The notes: generated by a model from the sequence alone, not told the origin. DNA of 64,000 nucleotides from Mycoemilia scoparia (GCA_027575805.1 JANBPU010000005.1:267773-331772), one strand, 5' to 3'; positions 1-12,138 are shown, counted from the first letter of the stretch. A program made the numbers and translations.

Positions 1-1359
1 GTTGGCACTGCTTATCACTTGATCCGAATATCGCCACCACTAACTGGAGCTCTGCTGCTCTCAATGCCTGCCCTGTATCTCTCTTTGTGGGCATACGGAT
101 CATTCCTTCGAAAACTGCGCAACGAAGGTCGTGTTTGGGAAAGCATATCCAGTGGCGTTGCTGGAGAAGCAATCTCAAACATCAGGACAGTCAGAGCATT
201 CGCCGGAGAAAATGATGAGTTGGGGCTGTATTCAGAGGCGTGCGACGGTGTCGTTGATGTAAACAATCGTTTTGGATTCCATATGGGCGTATTCCGTGGT
301 ATGACAAATGCTTCAATTGGTGTTATGGTTCTAATAGTGCTCTACTATGGCGGAACCCTGGTATCAAAAGGCGAAATGAGCCCAGGAAACCTAATGAGCT
401 TCATGATATCTACTCAGGCGGCCCAAAGAGCACTTGATGCTCTTGGTGGTATGGTTGGTCAAACCATAAAAGCGATTGGTTCCTCTGGACGAGTGTTTGA
501 GCTCACTCTCTCAGAGCCAGCAATTCCACTCACCGGTGGCATAAAGCTAGACAACCTTGAGGGTAACATCCGCTTCATGAACGTCGATTTTTCGTATCCC
601 AGTAGACCAAAAGAGCAAATTTTGTCTCAGTTTAATCTTGATATCCCTGCTGGTCAACTCATTGCTCTTTGTGGACATTCTGGTTCAGGAAAATCGACAG
701 TTGCCTCTCTTGTTGAGAGATTCTACGATCCTGATGAAGGTGAGATCTGGATAGACAGCTATCCACTGACCAAGTTGGATCCAAAGTGGCTAAGATCACA
801 AATTGGCTTCATAAACCAAGAACCAACGCTGTTTGCCTCGTCGATTCGGGAAAACATCCGCTACGGAAACCCATCAGCAACAGATGAAGATGTTATGAAT
901 GCAGCACGCCTTGCAAACGCGACAGAGTTTATCGAATCGTTTAAGGATGGCTATGACACTGTCCTTGGCGAGCGTGGCGCAACATTGTCTGGAGGACAGC
1001 GACAAAGAATTGCGATAGCCAGGGCTATTCTTCACAATCCACGTATCCTTATACTAGATGAGGCAACTAGCGCACTGGACTCGCAATCTGAGCAGCTTGT
1101 TCAGGTGGCCATTGACAGGCTAATGCAGGGGCGCACAGTGCTTGTCATAGCTCATAGACTCAGCACCATCCGTAATGCAGATAGGATTGTTGTGATGGGA
1201 AGGGTTCCTGGACAAATAATTGAACATGGAACGCATGACGACCTGATGAACAAAAAGGGTGCATACTACCAGCTTTATAACCAGAGCCTCAAAACCCAGA
1301 ATTCGGGTATCCCGCACGTCCATCCATTTTCGTGGAACAAGAAGACAAAAAGCGACTGA
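1..1359 (+). CDS. Mitochondrial ABC half-transporter (ABCB8/MDL-like), 5'-truncated by window edge
   Basis: The reading frame is open from the first base, so the N-terminal membrane helices lie outside the window. About 450 residues remain. They show the last part of the transmembrane domain, then a complete nucleotide-binding domain: Walker A GHSGSGKST (about residue 225), Q-loop INQEP, signature LSGGQRQR (about 329), Walker B ILILDEATSALD (about 350) and H-loop IAHRLS (about 383). The sequences IPLTGG before the NBD and LDPKWLRSQIGFINQEP fit the mitochondrial ABCB8/ABCB10/MDL group of homodimeric inner-membrane exporters. The ABCB8 assignment over MDL1 is inference from these phrases. There is no intron in the visible part. 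It converges on the lipoate ligase gene about 200 bp away. The substrate cannot be read from sequence. Confidence 0.85.
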   Translation, partial: VGTAYHLIRISPPLTGALLLSMPALYLSLWAYGSFLRKLRNEGRVWESISSGVAGEAISNIRTVRAFAGENDELGLYSEACDGVVDVNNRFGFHMGVFRGMTNASIGVMVLIVLYYGGTLVSKGEMSPGNLMSFMISTQAAQRALDALGGMVGQTIKAIGSSGRVFELTLSEPAIPLTGGIKLDNLEGNIRFMNVDFSYPSRPKEQILSQFNLDIPAGQLIALCGHSGSGKSTVASLVERFYDPDEGEIWIDSYPLTKLDPKWLRSQIGFINQEPTLFASSIRENIRYGNPSATDEDVMNAARLANATEFIESFKDGYDTVLGERGATLSGGQRQRIAIARAILHNPRILILDEATSALDSQSEQLVQVAIDRLMQGRTVLVIAHRLSTIRNADRIVVMGRVPGQIIEHGTHDDLMNKKGAYYQLYNQSLKTQNSGIPHVHPFSWNKKTKSD

Positions 1360-1563
1360 TTAAATGATGCTGGCAACACTAGTGGCTGTACTAATGTAAA
1401 AAAATTATAGAAACGTCGCTTTATTTTTTGCTATCAAAATATGTGTATCGATATTATAGATTGCTGTTCCATATCATTTATTCAAATATATGACACTTTT
1501 ATGTTATACTTTTACTCAAAGTATCATTTTGATCCAGTCAAAAAGTTGCGCTTATAAACCGTA

Positions 1564-3631
1564 TTATATTTTTGTGGAAACCCATTCAATGACTTGTCTC
1601 AAGGGATCGGACGAAGCCCCTCCCGATGCTTTTTGGATATCTTGCTTGGAAAAAGTGCATCCTAGAACAAAAAGGTATTTACAAATATTAATAAATGATT
1701 TTATACTATATACACAACATGCTGTATATTTGTATACATTGGTACCTTTTAGTATAGCTGTGGCCTGTTCGATTATACCGCCCCCTAGCTGTGGTTCTGA
1801 ACTTTCAATAGCAAAATCTGTAATCACACCATGCCGAGATGTCAACTTAACTGACTATTTTTTTTATTGGAAATAGATTTGGTTATCATATGAATATATA
1901 CCAAAGAATTATTTTGATATAAAGACTATTTTTCACCTACCACTTGACCCCAATCGAAGGTATTGCTTAAAGTATAGGTGAATTCTGGCGTCTGGCCATA
2001 TAACCAGTCCCATGTCTATAAATAAATATATAAGTATATTGGTTGAGAAAATAGTAAATCTGTGTATACTATTTTTATATATAAACAATTGAATGTACCT
2101 TTAGCTTATCTCTTTCCTGTTTGATCTCATCAACAACATCAATCAAAGTCTCGTCCCAAACAACTTCCTACATGTGGTTAAATCATTTAGCCATCTCTAC
2201 TCTATTCAAATATATATATATATGTGTGTGTTTGGTAAAGCTACATATTATGCTTACTTCCACAATATCCTGAGATGTACCAAACTGTTTGACAAATTCT
2301 AATTTGACGCTATTGCAAAATGTAGCATGGTCTATTGTCCAGGAATAGTCCCGCAAGTTTACTACTGGGCTGGGAACACTAGCAACGCCATTGGCGATCA
2401 GTGTATCCTTTTATAATGGATTTTTATTGAATATACAACCGCTTTTAGAGTCATAGTATGCAATAATATTCAAGTAAGATCATATATATATATATATATA
2501 TTAAAATGGTTACCTTTCCACTATGAAGGCAGCCTTTTAACCTTGTCAAATCAACATCAATAAGCATAGTGCCATGATGGAAAGCCCTCTTTTGAGTCAA
2601 CTTAAATGCAGATCCTGAAACCTACAGAACAAACACAGGGTTAATAATATGGTGTTTATAACTTTCTTCAAACACGCCCAAACGCTTTCAAAAGCCTTCG
2701 GTATTCCAGGAATGACATATAACAGGTTCCCAATCAAAAGTGTGTGCCAAGCTGTACCATATGGGCAATAATTTTTGAAGAGTGAATATTTATAGAGGCA
2801 ATCACAACCAAATGAATGTCCCAGTTTTACTAGTAAACAAACATTTACCCTTCAAAAACAGTCGCCTATATGATCAAAGTATTTACCTTAAAATCGTCCA
2901 CGGCAATGTCATGGCGTTTATTGACATAAGCAGGGATATCGTTTTGGACCAAAGCCTTTGCTACCATTTTGGCGCTGAGTTCACGAGAAAATGCCTCTCT
3001 GGGCATAAAAACCGAATAATTCGTGTTTCCCATGTCGTGGTATACTGACCCGCCGCCACTTGAACGCCTGGCAAGCCAAACATCGCGCTCCTTCATTAGC
3101 TCGAGATTACATTCTTTCCAAGGATTCTACTTGGAAGGACAGATTGGTGATTGGGATTTTTGTAGCAAATAAACAAACCGGTTGTGTTGCACATGTGCTG
3201 TATGTATATATAATAAATAGTTGGAGGCCACTTACTTGGTTTCTTCCAATAACCACGCATGGCCTATTGCGCCACAGGTAAAGGACATAAGAATCGGGTG
3301 CACTATTGCGCAAGAGCCTTTACATAATGTTGTTTGTGACAACAAAAACAACAGGAAAATTAGTAGAGACATGGGTATAATTATCAAGAATTAATCGACT
3401 GTGTATAAACTTTGATAATTACCAGTCCTCAAAAGCAAGATTTATGTACGGATCGTTACATTTTGAAATAAAACACTTGAATTTCTTTGGGGCCAACTGA
3501 GTTGATGATGTATTGGCACTAGTTGAATGGCATCTGTATGTATTTTCCTTTATAAAAGAAACTAATCGTTTCTTTGATAGTGAGCTGGTAAATACAGCGC
3601 CGATGCTATATAGACGTGGAACTTTTAACAT
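1564..3631 (-). CDS. AIM22: Lipoate-protein ligase / lipoyltransferase (LplA-LIPT1-AIM22 family), 9 exons
   Basis: This gene attaches lipoate, or transfers lipoyl groups, to mitochondrial 2-oxoacid dehydrogenase subunits. Spliced from nine exons: 3631-3423, 3317-3236, 3126-2887, 2621-2514, 2407-2258, 2167-2099, 2015-1937, 1850-1746 and 1661-1564. Together they give 1,140 nt and 379 residues in one frame. The LplA hallmark RRSSGGGSVYHD lies at about residues 118-129, preceded by WRNRPCVVIGRNQNPWKEC and followed by the lysine-binding stretch FKLTQKRAFHHGTMLIDVDL. The N-terminus (MLKVPRLYSIGAVF, Arg/Ser-rich, no acidic residues at first) looks like a mitochondrial presequence. The exon 7 donor has two options (about 1936 or 1940); I chose the one giving a continuous VVVKLTSRHG beta strand. 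Intron 3 (2622-2886) holds a family-1 foldback repeat. Confidence 0.88.
2759..2871. repeat. Family-1 foldback element, copy a (inside lipoate ligase intron 3)
   Basis: The left end is ATATGGGCAATAATTTTTGA and the right end is its imperfect inverse (CTTCAAAAACAGTCGCCTAT). The core carries the conserved CAATCACAACCAAATG segment (inverse of CATTTGGTTGTGATTG) and a perfect palindrome TTTACTAGTAAA. The element occupies most of the 265-nt intron and leaves both splice sites intact. Confidence 0.75.
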
Positions 3632-5033
3632 TGATATCTAATGGAGATATGGTGTGTATATAATATCAAATCATATCAACTAAACATGACATTCTAAAGT
3701 ATAACTATAACAAGGTTTCAAAAGAGCTAGTTCTTATTAATATGGGACTGTCCGGAATTAATGTAGAGTGGGACTTTCGAAAGCCCTGCTCTCCCCATTT
3801 TGGTTAAAAATGGAACTTGTGAAATATGCGGTCTAACATGTTAGATAGGATAAAGTGTAAATGCGCTTTATTTACTATAACGCTCTGCTTTTGGATAACA
3901 TGGGATAAAATCCAAAAATACAATTATAGTAATGGAAAAGCAATGAAGCTTAATTTTATATAGCTTCTATTATTATTATTATTATTGTTATTGTTGGAGG
4001 TGCAGCTAAAATCTCTTTGGGAAAGTTCAATTGTAGATATATAGACTATATGGGTTTTTTAATTACAAGACTTTTATTGACAGATATCCATTTGATATTG
4101 ATGTATTGGGGAATAGCAGATACCCAAAGATAATCATGAATGTTTGTTAAAACAAAGTCTGCCAAAGGACGCGCAAAAGCAGTATATTCGTGTATCTGAT
4201 GCTTGCGCGTTTTTATAATGATTCGGAAAATATGTGCAGAGAAGGGACTACCACAAAAATAATGTATAGCAGCAGTAGAAAGCGCATTGGGGAGCTGGGA
4301 CAGAAGGCTCTGCCTCTGCCCTGTTTCAGAGCGACAGCAAAGGCAGGGCCACTAAGTGTGGACCGGTGTGCGCATACATATTTGACCAAGCATTTCCCAC
4401 ACAGTCTTTAGTGACACGCACATTGCATTGATACTAGGGCTGCTGCTAATTGCAGGTAGTATGGCAGTGGTCGTGGTGGTAGTAGCAATAGGGCATGCCA
4501 AAAGATGCGCGCACACACAGAACGCCTGCTATCTGGCAAGTAGGGAAGCCAACAAGGAGCGCACAGCTCTGAGTGAGCGAATAGCAGGCATATCAGTATG
4601 TTGGGCAGCCCTCACGCATTCTCACTGCCTCAGGTCTACGCGCTCAGCCAATCACAGCATGAAAAATCCAACAGTGCTATTTGGTGAGCGTTTGGCCCAG
4701 CCAACCGCATGCCTTATGTCCAGGCACTTTGAGGGCGTGTTAGTGGGCCTTGGATAATACATGTGTGCGTGTGTGGTGGAATGGCTGGGTGGTGGCCCCC
4801 ATTAGGCTGAGAGCCCACACGTTGAAAGACACTACTAGTACCAGCCGCCCGCCTCTGCCTGCCAATTTAACTCTACACCCACTTTTCTCTGCCTGCCCGC
4901 TATTTTGACTTATACCAGCACAGCCTGCTATATATCTCAGTTTTACCAGCTGCCTGCTTAACCCATTTTTCTTCGTAGTTCTCGCTATCCTGCTTTATAT
5001 ACACCAACTCTAGTCACTCTTACAAACAACTAA
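3632..5033. other. Intergenic region between lipoate ligase 5' end and NHP6
   Basis: About 1.4 kb with no supported gene. It includes an ATT trinucleotide run near 3970-3990, and pyrimidine-rich stretches with repeated CCTGC words at about 4840-5000, just before the NHP6 5' UTR. Two short open frames (4190-4411, 4428-4757) have no recognisable features and low-complexity composition; they are not called. Confidence 0.5.
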
Positions 5034-5433
5034 GGTAAGCCGCGCCAGATATTGGCGACATCTCCTGCCTGTTTCTTGCCAGGACTCCATCGACATCTTG
5101 TGGGATGTCGCTGTGTTTCTCTTAGATTGGTCAATCATGCAGGCTCTTTAGTAGATGATACCAGACCCTCTCCCCTTCCCTCATTTTTCCGGCCCTTTAA
5201 GTCTTTTGGACTTATCACCCTGCTGCTCTTGATGCCTGGGCTTGCCTTCTATCTCTATAATCTTGGTGCCCAGGAGGTTGTGCGAGTGTGTATCACATCT
5301 GGTGATATACATATGTGTCTACCATGTAAAAGATTCTCCAGGCACGCATCCACACTGATCAAAAAGTATGCTGTTAAAACGTGATTCTAATCATGCCGCC
5401 CCCTACTTTCTGATACATATATATGTGTATATA
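5034..5433 (+). other. Probable 5'-UTR intron of NHP6
   Basis: AACTAAG|GTAAGC at 5034 gives a consensus donor, and TATATAG ending near 5433 gives an acceptor only six bases before the NHP6 ATG. A pyrimidine-rich promoter precedes it. If spliced, the leader is short and ends ACAAC-ATG. This is inferred from splice-site consensus only. Confidence 0.55.
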
Positions 5434-5439
5434 GACAAC

Positions 5440-5712
5440 ATGCCCAAAGCTGCCTCAGGAGAAAAGAAGTCCAGACGCGCCGCCAAAGACAAGAACGCCC
5501 CCAAGCGCCCTCTTTCCGCCTACATGTTCTTCTCCAAGGACTACCGCGAGAGGGTAAAGACAGAGAACGCTGATGCCACCTTCGGCCAGATCGGAAAGAT
5601 TCTTGGTGAGATGTGGAGAAGCATGGGCGATGACCAAAAGGCCCCATACGACAAGAAGGCCAAGGAGGACAAGGCCAGATACGAGAGAGAGAAGAATGCT
5701 CTTAAAGCTTAG
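5440..5712 (+). CDS. NHP6: Non-histone HMG-box protein NHP6
   Basis: A 90-residue single-exon chromatin protein. The basic N-terminus (GEKKSRRAAKDKNAPKRPLS) leads straight into one HMG box (about residues 20-88) with the family's APKRPLSAYMFF start, then FGQIGKILGEMWRSM and APYDKKAKEDKARYEREK. NHP6 proteins bend DNA without sequence specificity and assist FACT, RNA polymerase III transcription and nucleosome remodelling. Length and layout match yeast Nhp6 (about 93-99 residues). I chose the ATG at 5440, not an upstream in-frame ATG at 5368, because the segment between them reads through the predicted 5'-UTR intron. Codon use is GC-rich compared with neighbours, as expected for a highly expressed gene. 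Confidence 0.93.
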   Translation: MPKAASGEKKSRRAAKDKNAPKRPLSAYMFFSKDYRERVKTENADATFGQIGKILGEMWRSMGDDQKAPYDKKAKEDKARYEREKNALKA

Positions 5713-6527
5713 TTCTTAGATCATCATCATTGCGATTCTCGTGTAACAACATCAACTCTCTTGATCACAGCAAGTTCCTGAGCACACATATGTGACTGTG
5801 TGTGCCTGAAGAACTTCCCAGACTACAGTTATACGTATATTGATCTTGGTTCAAAATACACTACACACACTCTCTCTCTCACTTTGCTGCTTCTATGCTT
5901 TCCTCCGTGACTACTACTTTGTCTCCTCTATCTATATATACACTCGTCGTCTTCTATGTCTATAATTTAGAATGCCATGATTAATATGTGTGTATTCTGT
6001 AATCAGAAGTATCTCGGCATTTTTGTCCCATGATCTCTTGACTTGCTGCTGATATTGTTTACTATATCGTCTTCACACTCACTCTCTCACTCACACACCT
6101 CTCTGTCTCTATTTTTTAAACTCTTCATAAATGTCTTTTTCTTTTTCGCTATAAACACTGTTATCTCTTTTTGTATGATGTCAGAACATGTACACATCTT
6201 TACCACAAATTTGTTCACAATTACAGTTACCATTTTTATTTTGTGTCCTTTTCTGTTCGTTAAGTCAAATGTCTAGGAGGACGTGAAGAAGATAGTAGAC
6301 CCTTTATTGCCAGTTTGGCTTTTTGATTACATGGACTGTGTAATAGGATGCAATGTATATACAATTGTTAAAGTCTTTATTGACAAAACTAACAGGTGTT
6401 GTTGTGACCTATTGTGTCGTGTGACAGGTATAAGGATAGGGGATATAGATCTCTAGTAAAAAGTAAAATATGATGAACTAGATATCTCTATCTGGTAGTG
6501 TTGTCTTGGCAGCAAGAAACATATGAT
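5713..6527. other. 3' flank of NHP6 / 3' flank of IF1 (convergent)
   Basis: No gene is supported. The sequence is CT-rich with CTCTCT and CACACA runs (about 5860-5890 and 6070-6110) and T-rich stretches, typical of 3' UTR and terminator sequence for two convergent genes. Confidence 0.45.
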
Positions 6528-6875
6528 TTACTTCTGGCCCTTGCTGTTGTTGATGTGGTCTTTGAGCTCATCCTTGATGTCTTCGAGCTTTTTCTCGGCT
6601 TCCTTCAGCTTCTTTTGAAGTGCCTCGATTTCTTCCTTTTCCTTTTGACGGAAATACATGTTTTCTGAGGCCTCTTCCTACAAAATGGGGTCGTACATAA
6701 AATACAGATACATATGTATATATTAACAGCCATCTACCTGTGTAAACAACTATAGGGTATGATATGTGGCAAAACTACTAACCCTGTTCTTAAAGCTATT
6801 AGTGTATTGACGCATGGGAGTAAAGGCACGAGTAGGGGCAATGAGACTCTGGATTCTAACGGTACGGGAAAGCAT
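6528..6875 (-). CDS. INH1: Mitochondrial F1F0-ATPase inhibitor (IF1/INH1), 2 exons
   Basis: Exon 1 (6875-6783) encodes MLSRTVRIQSLIAPTRAF... ending FKNR, and exon 2 (6677-6528) encodes 49 residues. The donor is AGG|GTTAGT and the acceptor TTTGTAG. The 80-residue product has an Arg-rich, acid-free presequence. The conserved inhibitory segment follows (FKNREEASENMYFRQKEKEE), then a long charged alpha-helical coiled coil ending HINNSKGQK. IF1 proteins block ATP hydrolysis by F1 when the matrix acidifies, binding between alpha and beta subunits. The gene is too short and split to show as a long open frame; the call rests on the motif and on perfect frame joining across the intron. Confidence 0.88.
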
Positions 6876-7232
6876 TTTGAATGTGTTTTGTTCAAAGTGA
6901 AACCAGTTATGTGTATAAATATGCGAATAAAATAATGGGGTGAAGATAAAAGTGGTCTATCAGTCTATTCTAGCATTCTCCCCCTTTTATTTTATAGTCA
7001 GCGGTGGCTCACAACGCACCAAATCACCACAGACTTCGAGGAAATGCTTACGTAGTTGTATTCGACAAAAGGCTCTGAAATCAAACCCTTTGGTTCCACC
7101 CCTACTTCGCGATCTCCAGGTTTTAATAAAGACCAATCATCGAATTGCCTATGCAGCCCTATGTCATAGATGCCCACCTTTATAAAAGACGTTGTCAATG
7201 TAAAAATACAGCTGTTCGTAGTAGTATTTAAA
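6876..7232. other. Upstream region of IF1
   Basis: About 360 bp between the IF1 start and the family-1 element, presumably the IF1 promoter. I see no gene in it; short open frames on both strands lack any family resemblance. Confidence 0.4.
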
Positions 7233-7358
7233 ATATGAGAGATTATTTTTGAAGAGTTAATGTTTACTAGTAAAACTGGCCATCAATTTGGCTACAATTG
7301 ACCCTATAATCATCGGCAGCTCCCAAAAGGCACCCTTCAAAAATTATTACCCAGATAT
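7233..7358. repeat. Family-1 foldback element, copy b
   Basis: Left end ATATGAGAGATTATTTTTGA, right end CTTCAAAAATTATTACCCAG followed by ATAT: imperfect terminal inverted repeats of about 25 bp. The interior has TTTACTAGTAAA and the core CAATTTGGCTACAATTG then CCCTATAATCATCGG. It lies about 260 bp downstream of the MBP1-like stop codon. It closely resembles copy g (63451-63571) in reverse orientation. Confidence 0.78.
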
Positions 7359-7616
7359 ATTATCAAAATCACTTTTATTAGATTGATGGATGGTCGAAAT
7401 TGAAATAATACTATGGTTTTATACCATGTACCTCAACACACACACACACACAATTGCTTGATCATTGTATGCGATTAATGTCCCAGTAATAATATATGAG
7501 AACAAGACTAGAAAGACGAAATGGAAATACTACTTAAAATAATAATTTAGATAAATTTGTTTATATGATAGGAATACAGTGGAAATAGAGCTCTAAAGAT
7601 ACAATAACATAGATAT

Positions 7617-10600
7617 TTAATTATCCAGGGCGATTGTTGTTGACTGATGCATCATGTGTAAGTTAAGACCCTTGTTAAAAGGATCATTATCTGCCTGTTT
7701 GTTTTCTTTTCCTGGTGATGTATCTTCTGTATTGCTATTCACCGAGTCCGAAGCCAATGTGTTATCACAGCTCTCCGACTCAACTGCGGTTGCTAGACGA
7801 TCGATCCATAGATCTACATCGCCTTCAGATATCTCGCAGCAGGATGCTATAATCTTCCGGTATTGCTTTTCGCGTTGCGAAACCTCAGCTCTTTGACGAA
7901 GTATCTCCAAGCGTTCCTTCATCAGGGTATCCCGCCGCATATACACCTTGATCTGTTGGTCAAGTGCTTTTATCTTTTCCCTGAGTTTCTCTGGACTGAG
8001 GTCCTTATCTTGGTCGCTGTTATAAAGGTCTATTTGCGGCTCGGTAAGCTCATTGATTTCTGCATTGGTCTTCTTTAGCACATCTTCAATCGTGGCTTCC
8101 ATGTCAGCATTTTCCGTCATTCTGGATATACTGTCGATTATAGATCCTGCACTCTCCTTTGGTAGTGCCTTCTCTATTGAGGTGCGAGTAAGATCCAGTT
8201 CCATCTTTAGGGCTTCTTCCAGCAATTTAACTCGATCTTTAGTATCTGTTAGCTGGCTGACTTTGGCATTGAGACTAAATATTGTTTCTCTAGCTTCTGA
8301 TAACTCATTTGTGACCATCTTGAGTTGCTTGTGGATAGCGGAAAACTTATCCTGCTTGAATTGCAGCTCTGCTTGGAATTCACCGTCAAGATCATCAACT
8401 AATGTCTGAATTGTCTTCATCAAGCTCCTTGTTCGAGACTTTTGGACGTTATTCCACATATCATTTTCCTGTTCGTTTCCGACTTGATCCTCATCCCCAG
8501 CTAGGGTATTTTGAGAGCTTTGGGTATTCTTATGAAATCCCGGCTTTTCTTCAAATATATTGTTCCTCAAGATGTTGACTAGAGAGCCGTTTAAGCTCTT
8601 TGTTCGTTTGGGTGGCTCAGAACATGGTGGTGCTGCCAACGGGTTTAAAGTCCTAGTCGGTGTAACAGTGCCAAGTGCCGCTATGTTGCTTCTCTGTTCA
8701 GTACGAGTAGTAAGTGGTGATTCTGATACAAAAGGATCCAATTCTGCTGTTTCTTTGAAAAGAGATTCAGTAGTCCCATTTATTTGTGGGGTCTTGGGTC
8801 CCGCTGCTTCTATACTACCATTCTCATCACCAAGATCCATGGTGAGGACACCATAATCAACTGGGCGAAGCCCAACACGGTTGTTTATGTATGGGGAAGC
8901 GCCAACATTGAGTAGCAGCTTTATCAATACTCTGTCGCCATTGAGGGCAGCAATGTTAAGCGCAGTGTCTCCCCGCCTGTCCTGGAGGTCAAGGAATGCC
9001 GTGAAATCGGAATTATTGATTGATAGCATTGGGGACCGCGTCCGGTCCTGGGGGCTTCCATTCTGCCTTAGTTTCAAAGTACCGACATCACTGCCTTTTA
9101 ATAATTCTGTGTTGGCGCCTTTCTTATTTTTTGAAGCTTGTGATCCAAATGTGCCGTTCAAGATTTTTGGTGTTGGTGTTTTTGGAGCATTGCTAGGATG
9201 CTCTAAAGATGCAAGAGTGTCAAGCAGCTCCTCAGAGAGGGAGCTTGTGTTGTTGCTCTTTGTAGGCGATTCTATTCCACCATTCATAAACTTTTCATCT
9301 GGCCCAAGAGTGTACCCCCCTGCCAGTCGGGCGATCCAAGCCAGCAGACTCTCCATGTAGTATCTAGCAGCCTTTTCGCGAGATTCTTCACCGGCAGCTA
9401 ATGTGATATGATGTAGGACAGTCTGGTTGCTCATGTCTGTAAGTGGGATAGCATCATGAAGAAGCTCAAGTAAATCGGGGAATGTCTGACTTTCATAGTT
9501 GTTTGTGACCTTGACAGCTCTAATTAGTGCGGACTCGCCTGCATAGTTTAGTCTTCTGGCATCGGCACCGCCAGCCAGCAATAGATCAAGTATCTGAATC
9601 CTTCCGAGAGCAGCAGCCCAATGCACTGCTGTGTGGCCTTGGTCATCAATAACTATGTCAATGTCATGGGGCCTCTCGTTATCTGATGTTTGTGGAACTG
9701 GCGAGCCATTGATATCATTAAGCCAGTCTGGAATGTAGAATGGGTCATCATGCAGGAACATGCTCATCAAAAGTGCCCTGTCCTGTTCCAACTGTTCATC
9801 TCTCGAAGGATCCATAGCAACTTTTGCACCGCCATTACTTTGAGGTAATTGCTCAGGAAAGCTGTTGTTTTGATAGATCTTTTGGTTAGACATGTTGGAT
9901 TCAAAGATATTGAAATCGCCTCGAGACATTGTTGCGGATGGGGCTATGGTGTTGTCTATGATGATATTGCTTGGGTGTGTGGATGTCTGGAGATTGCTGG
10001 ACTGGGATGCTATATCAAACGTGGCAATTTAAAAAGTGTTAGAGAGATTATTTTGAAATCAAGCGTATGGATAGCACAATCCCAATATATATATATATAT
10101 GGCATTTCTAACATACTTGTTCTTCTTCGCTTACTAGTATTGGCTCGGGGAGACATTGTTGCTTGGGGATCAGCTTCGCTTTTTGCTGATTTTTTTCGTT
10201 TTAAAGGTGCCTGTGAAGCAGCACCTCTGAGAACCTTCTGCTCTGCTAGCAGCTGTTTCTTCATCTGTGCCTTTGTTGGAGTGCTATCCTCGCTTGACTT
10301 GGAGTTACTGGGGCTGTGTTCTAGAATTGAGCGCATGTATTCCATAACTCCGTATTGTTCGCATAACTGAACACCTCTCATGAATGGTACCCTGCAATGA
10401 TAGTGGTTTACAAATGAACGCTCAGTTAGTTGGTGTATCTCCGTATAAATCAATCTGGCCATATTCTTTTTTCAAAAGCAAAGCACATTTGGCATTTCAT
10501 CAAAAGTGCATAATAAAAGGTTCTGCCCAAATATTATTCCTACTACTGTCACTGTTGCTACAGCACTTACCATGTTCCTTGGTATTTACCATACCCTCCC

Positions 10601-10809
10601 TGGACCTTCTCGTGTTCTCCAATCAATACCTCGCGTTCTAGAATCTTTGTCCTTCTCCCTTTATCTATACCAGCGACCTTGAGTATCTGTGTAGCATTGA
10701 GCCATGAATCAGAGTAGCGACGCATTACAGCGACACCTCGACATTCCATTTCATAGACTGGAATACCAGAATAGACAGCCTTGTAAACACGACTTTCGGT
10801 ATCAACCAT
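7617..10809 (-). CDS. MBP1: APSES/KilA-N + ankyrin transcription factor, MBP1/RES-like, 3 exons
   Basis: DNA-binding subunit of an MBF/SBF-type complex that controls G1/S genes. Exons 10809-10571, 10391-10117 and 10009-7617 join in frame to 968 residues. Residues 1-125 are the APSES domain: [34 protein letters not shown], then [15 protein letters not shown] split by intron 1 before [10 protein letters not shown] basic Ser/Lys patch follows ([15 protein letters not shown]), a likely nuclear localisation signal. Ankyrin repeats lie near residue 288 ([20 protein letters not shown]) and near residue 512 ([20 protein letters not shown]), separated by a long loop. A coiled coil (about 690-880) precedes the C-terminus. 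Order and spacing match Mbp1/Swi4/Res1/Res2, and the N-terminal APSES rules out Swi6/Cdc10. Confidence 0.93.
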
Positions 10810-12138
10810 CTTGTGACTATATATCTCCCCTTTCTCGCTCTTTCCTTGGTGGTGGTGGTAGTGGTATTAGTAAATTGACACCAGTGCTTGAAATCTTTTA
10901 TAGTCGCAGTAAGGCGATTGTTTCAATTAATTGACGCTATGCCCTTTTCCTGTCTACGCTAAATTATAAACCCAATGTTCGGAAAATAATATCTAAATAG
11001 CTATGTTCGGGTATGGGCTTACAAATTGGTTTTTGAGTTAGAGCTACAGAAATACTGACGCTATGTATACTAATATAAATTGTTGTAAATGGATAATAAA
11101 TATAAATTGGGGGGAGGGGTTTAAAATGTGAAGGAAAAATGAAAAGGTAAAGGTTAAACAAGTTTTTTTTAAAAACTAAACTATTTGGTGTAATAACAGA
11201 AAACACAAAGACTTATTCTTTACTGACTGACTGACTGACTGACTGACTGACAACAGCCAACCTATTGACACACACACACACACACACACTCCACACACAC
11301 ACTTTCTCTTTTTCTCTGTTGATACTCAGTCATTTAATTTCTTTTTTGTTCTTCCCTCATACAGACACACACCAACATACAGATATATACATAAATGTTT
11401 TTGGCGTTTTTCGCGCCTTGAATACTTGGTGTGTTTATTAAATGTTTATGAACAGCCAATCATATTGTATGGTCAATATGCCTTCGATTGTGTTTAAATT
11501 GCTGCTGAAAGCACTACTGCTTGTTTAAAACTGCCTTTATCAAGTTAAGAAACTACTAATAATACCTGTGTGCTTTGCTCTGTTTGTATATAACACAGAG
11601 AGTTGTATGTGCAAAACCGGATTTGCCTTGGGTGTGGTTTAACTACATGAGAATATTTATTAGCTCAACATGCTACTTTGATGACACACTTGGTCCCTCC
11701 CTTTCTTAAATAAAAAAAAAGGGGGGGGGGTTTTGTGAATTAAGATTTTGTTCATGTTCAGCATCGCCGCCTCTATAAATAAGTTATACTCAAAATATGT
11801 GATTATGTGTAGCCTATGATGGTAAACAAACCATGTGGAATATACCCCCTTTCCATTAAATAAAGCAGGTGTACTAAATGCTCAACCATCCTTTCTATTA
11901 AATAATGACTACCATGACCGTCAAAGAAAATGTCTCAAGCTTTAAATGTCAAAATCCAAGTAAAGGTGGAACCACCGTATATACCCATTGCTGCACATAC
12001 AGACTAGACCCAAAGCAGGTATCTCGATAAAGACATCTAGCCCAAAAATATGCTAATTTTAAATGGAATATTGATATTGACGAATACTGAAATATATTTC
12101 TTTTTAAGAAAAAACAAAAAGATGAATGAAAATGTACT
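10810..12138. other. Promoter side of MBP1-like gene and 3' flank of eIF2 gamma
   Basis: About 1.3 kb without a supported gene. It contains simple repeats listed separately, an A9 then G10 homopolymer junction at about 11709-11728, and TATA-like AT-rich stretches. Open frames here are short and low in complexity. Confidence 0.45.
11223..11303. repeat. Microsatellite pair: (CTGA)n then (CA)n
   Basis: CTGA is repeated without error from 11223 to 11251 (about seven units). A CA run with one interruption follows at about 11268-11303. It lies about 420 bp upstream of the MBP1-like ATG. Confidence 0.85.

Noticed and set aside
4190..4757. Two plus-strand open frames of 73 and 109 codons upstream of NHP6
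   Set aside because: No family features, biased composition and no splice logic; better explained as promoter sequence.
11223..11303. Tandem CTGA/CA repeats as a CRISPR-like or centromeric array
   Set aside because: Units are 2-4 bp without spacers; ordinary microsatellites.
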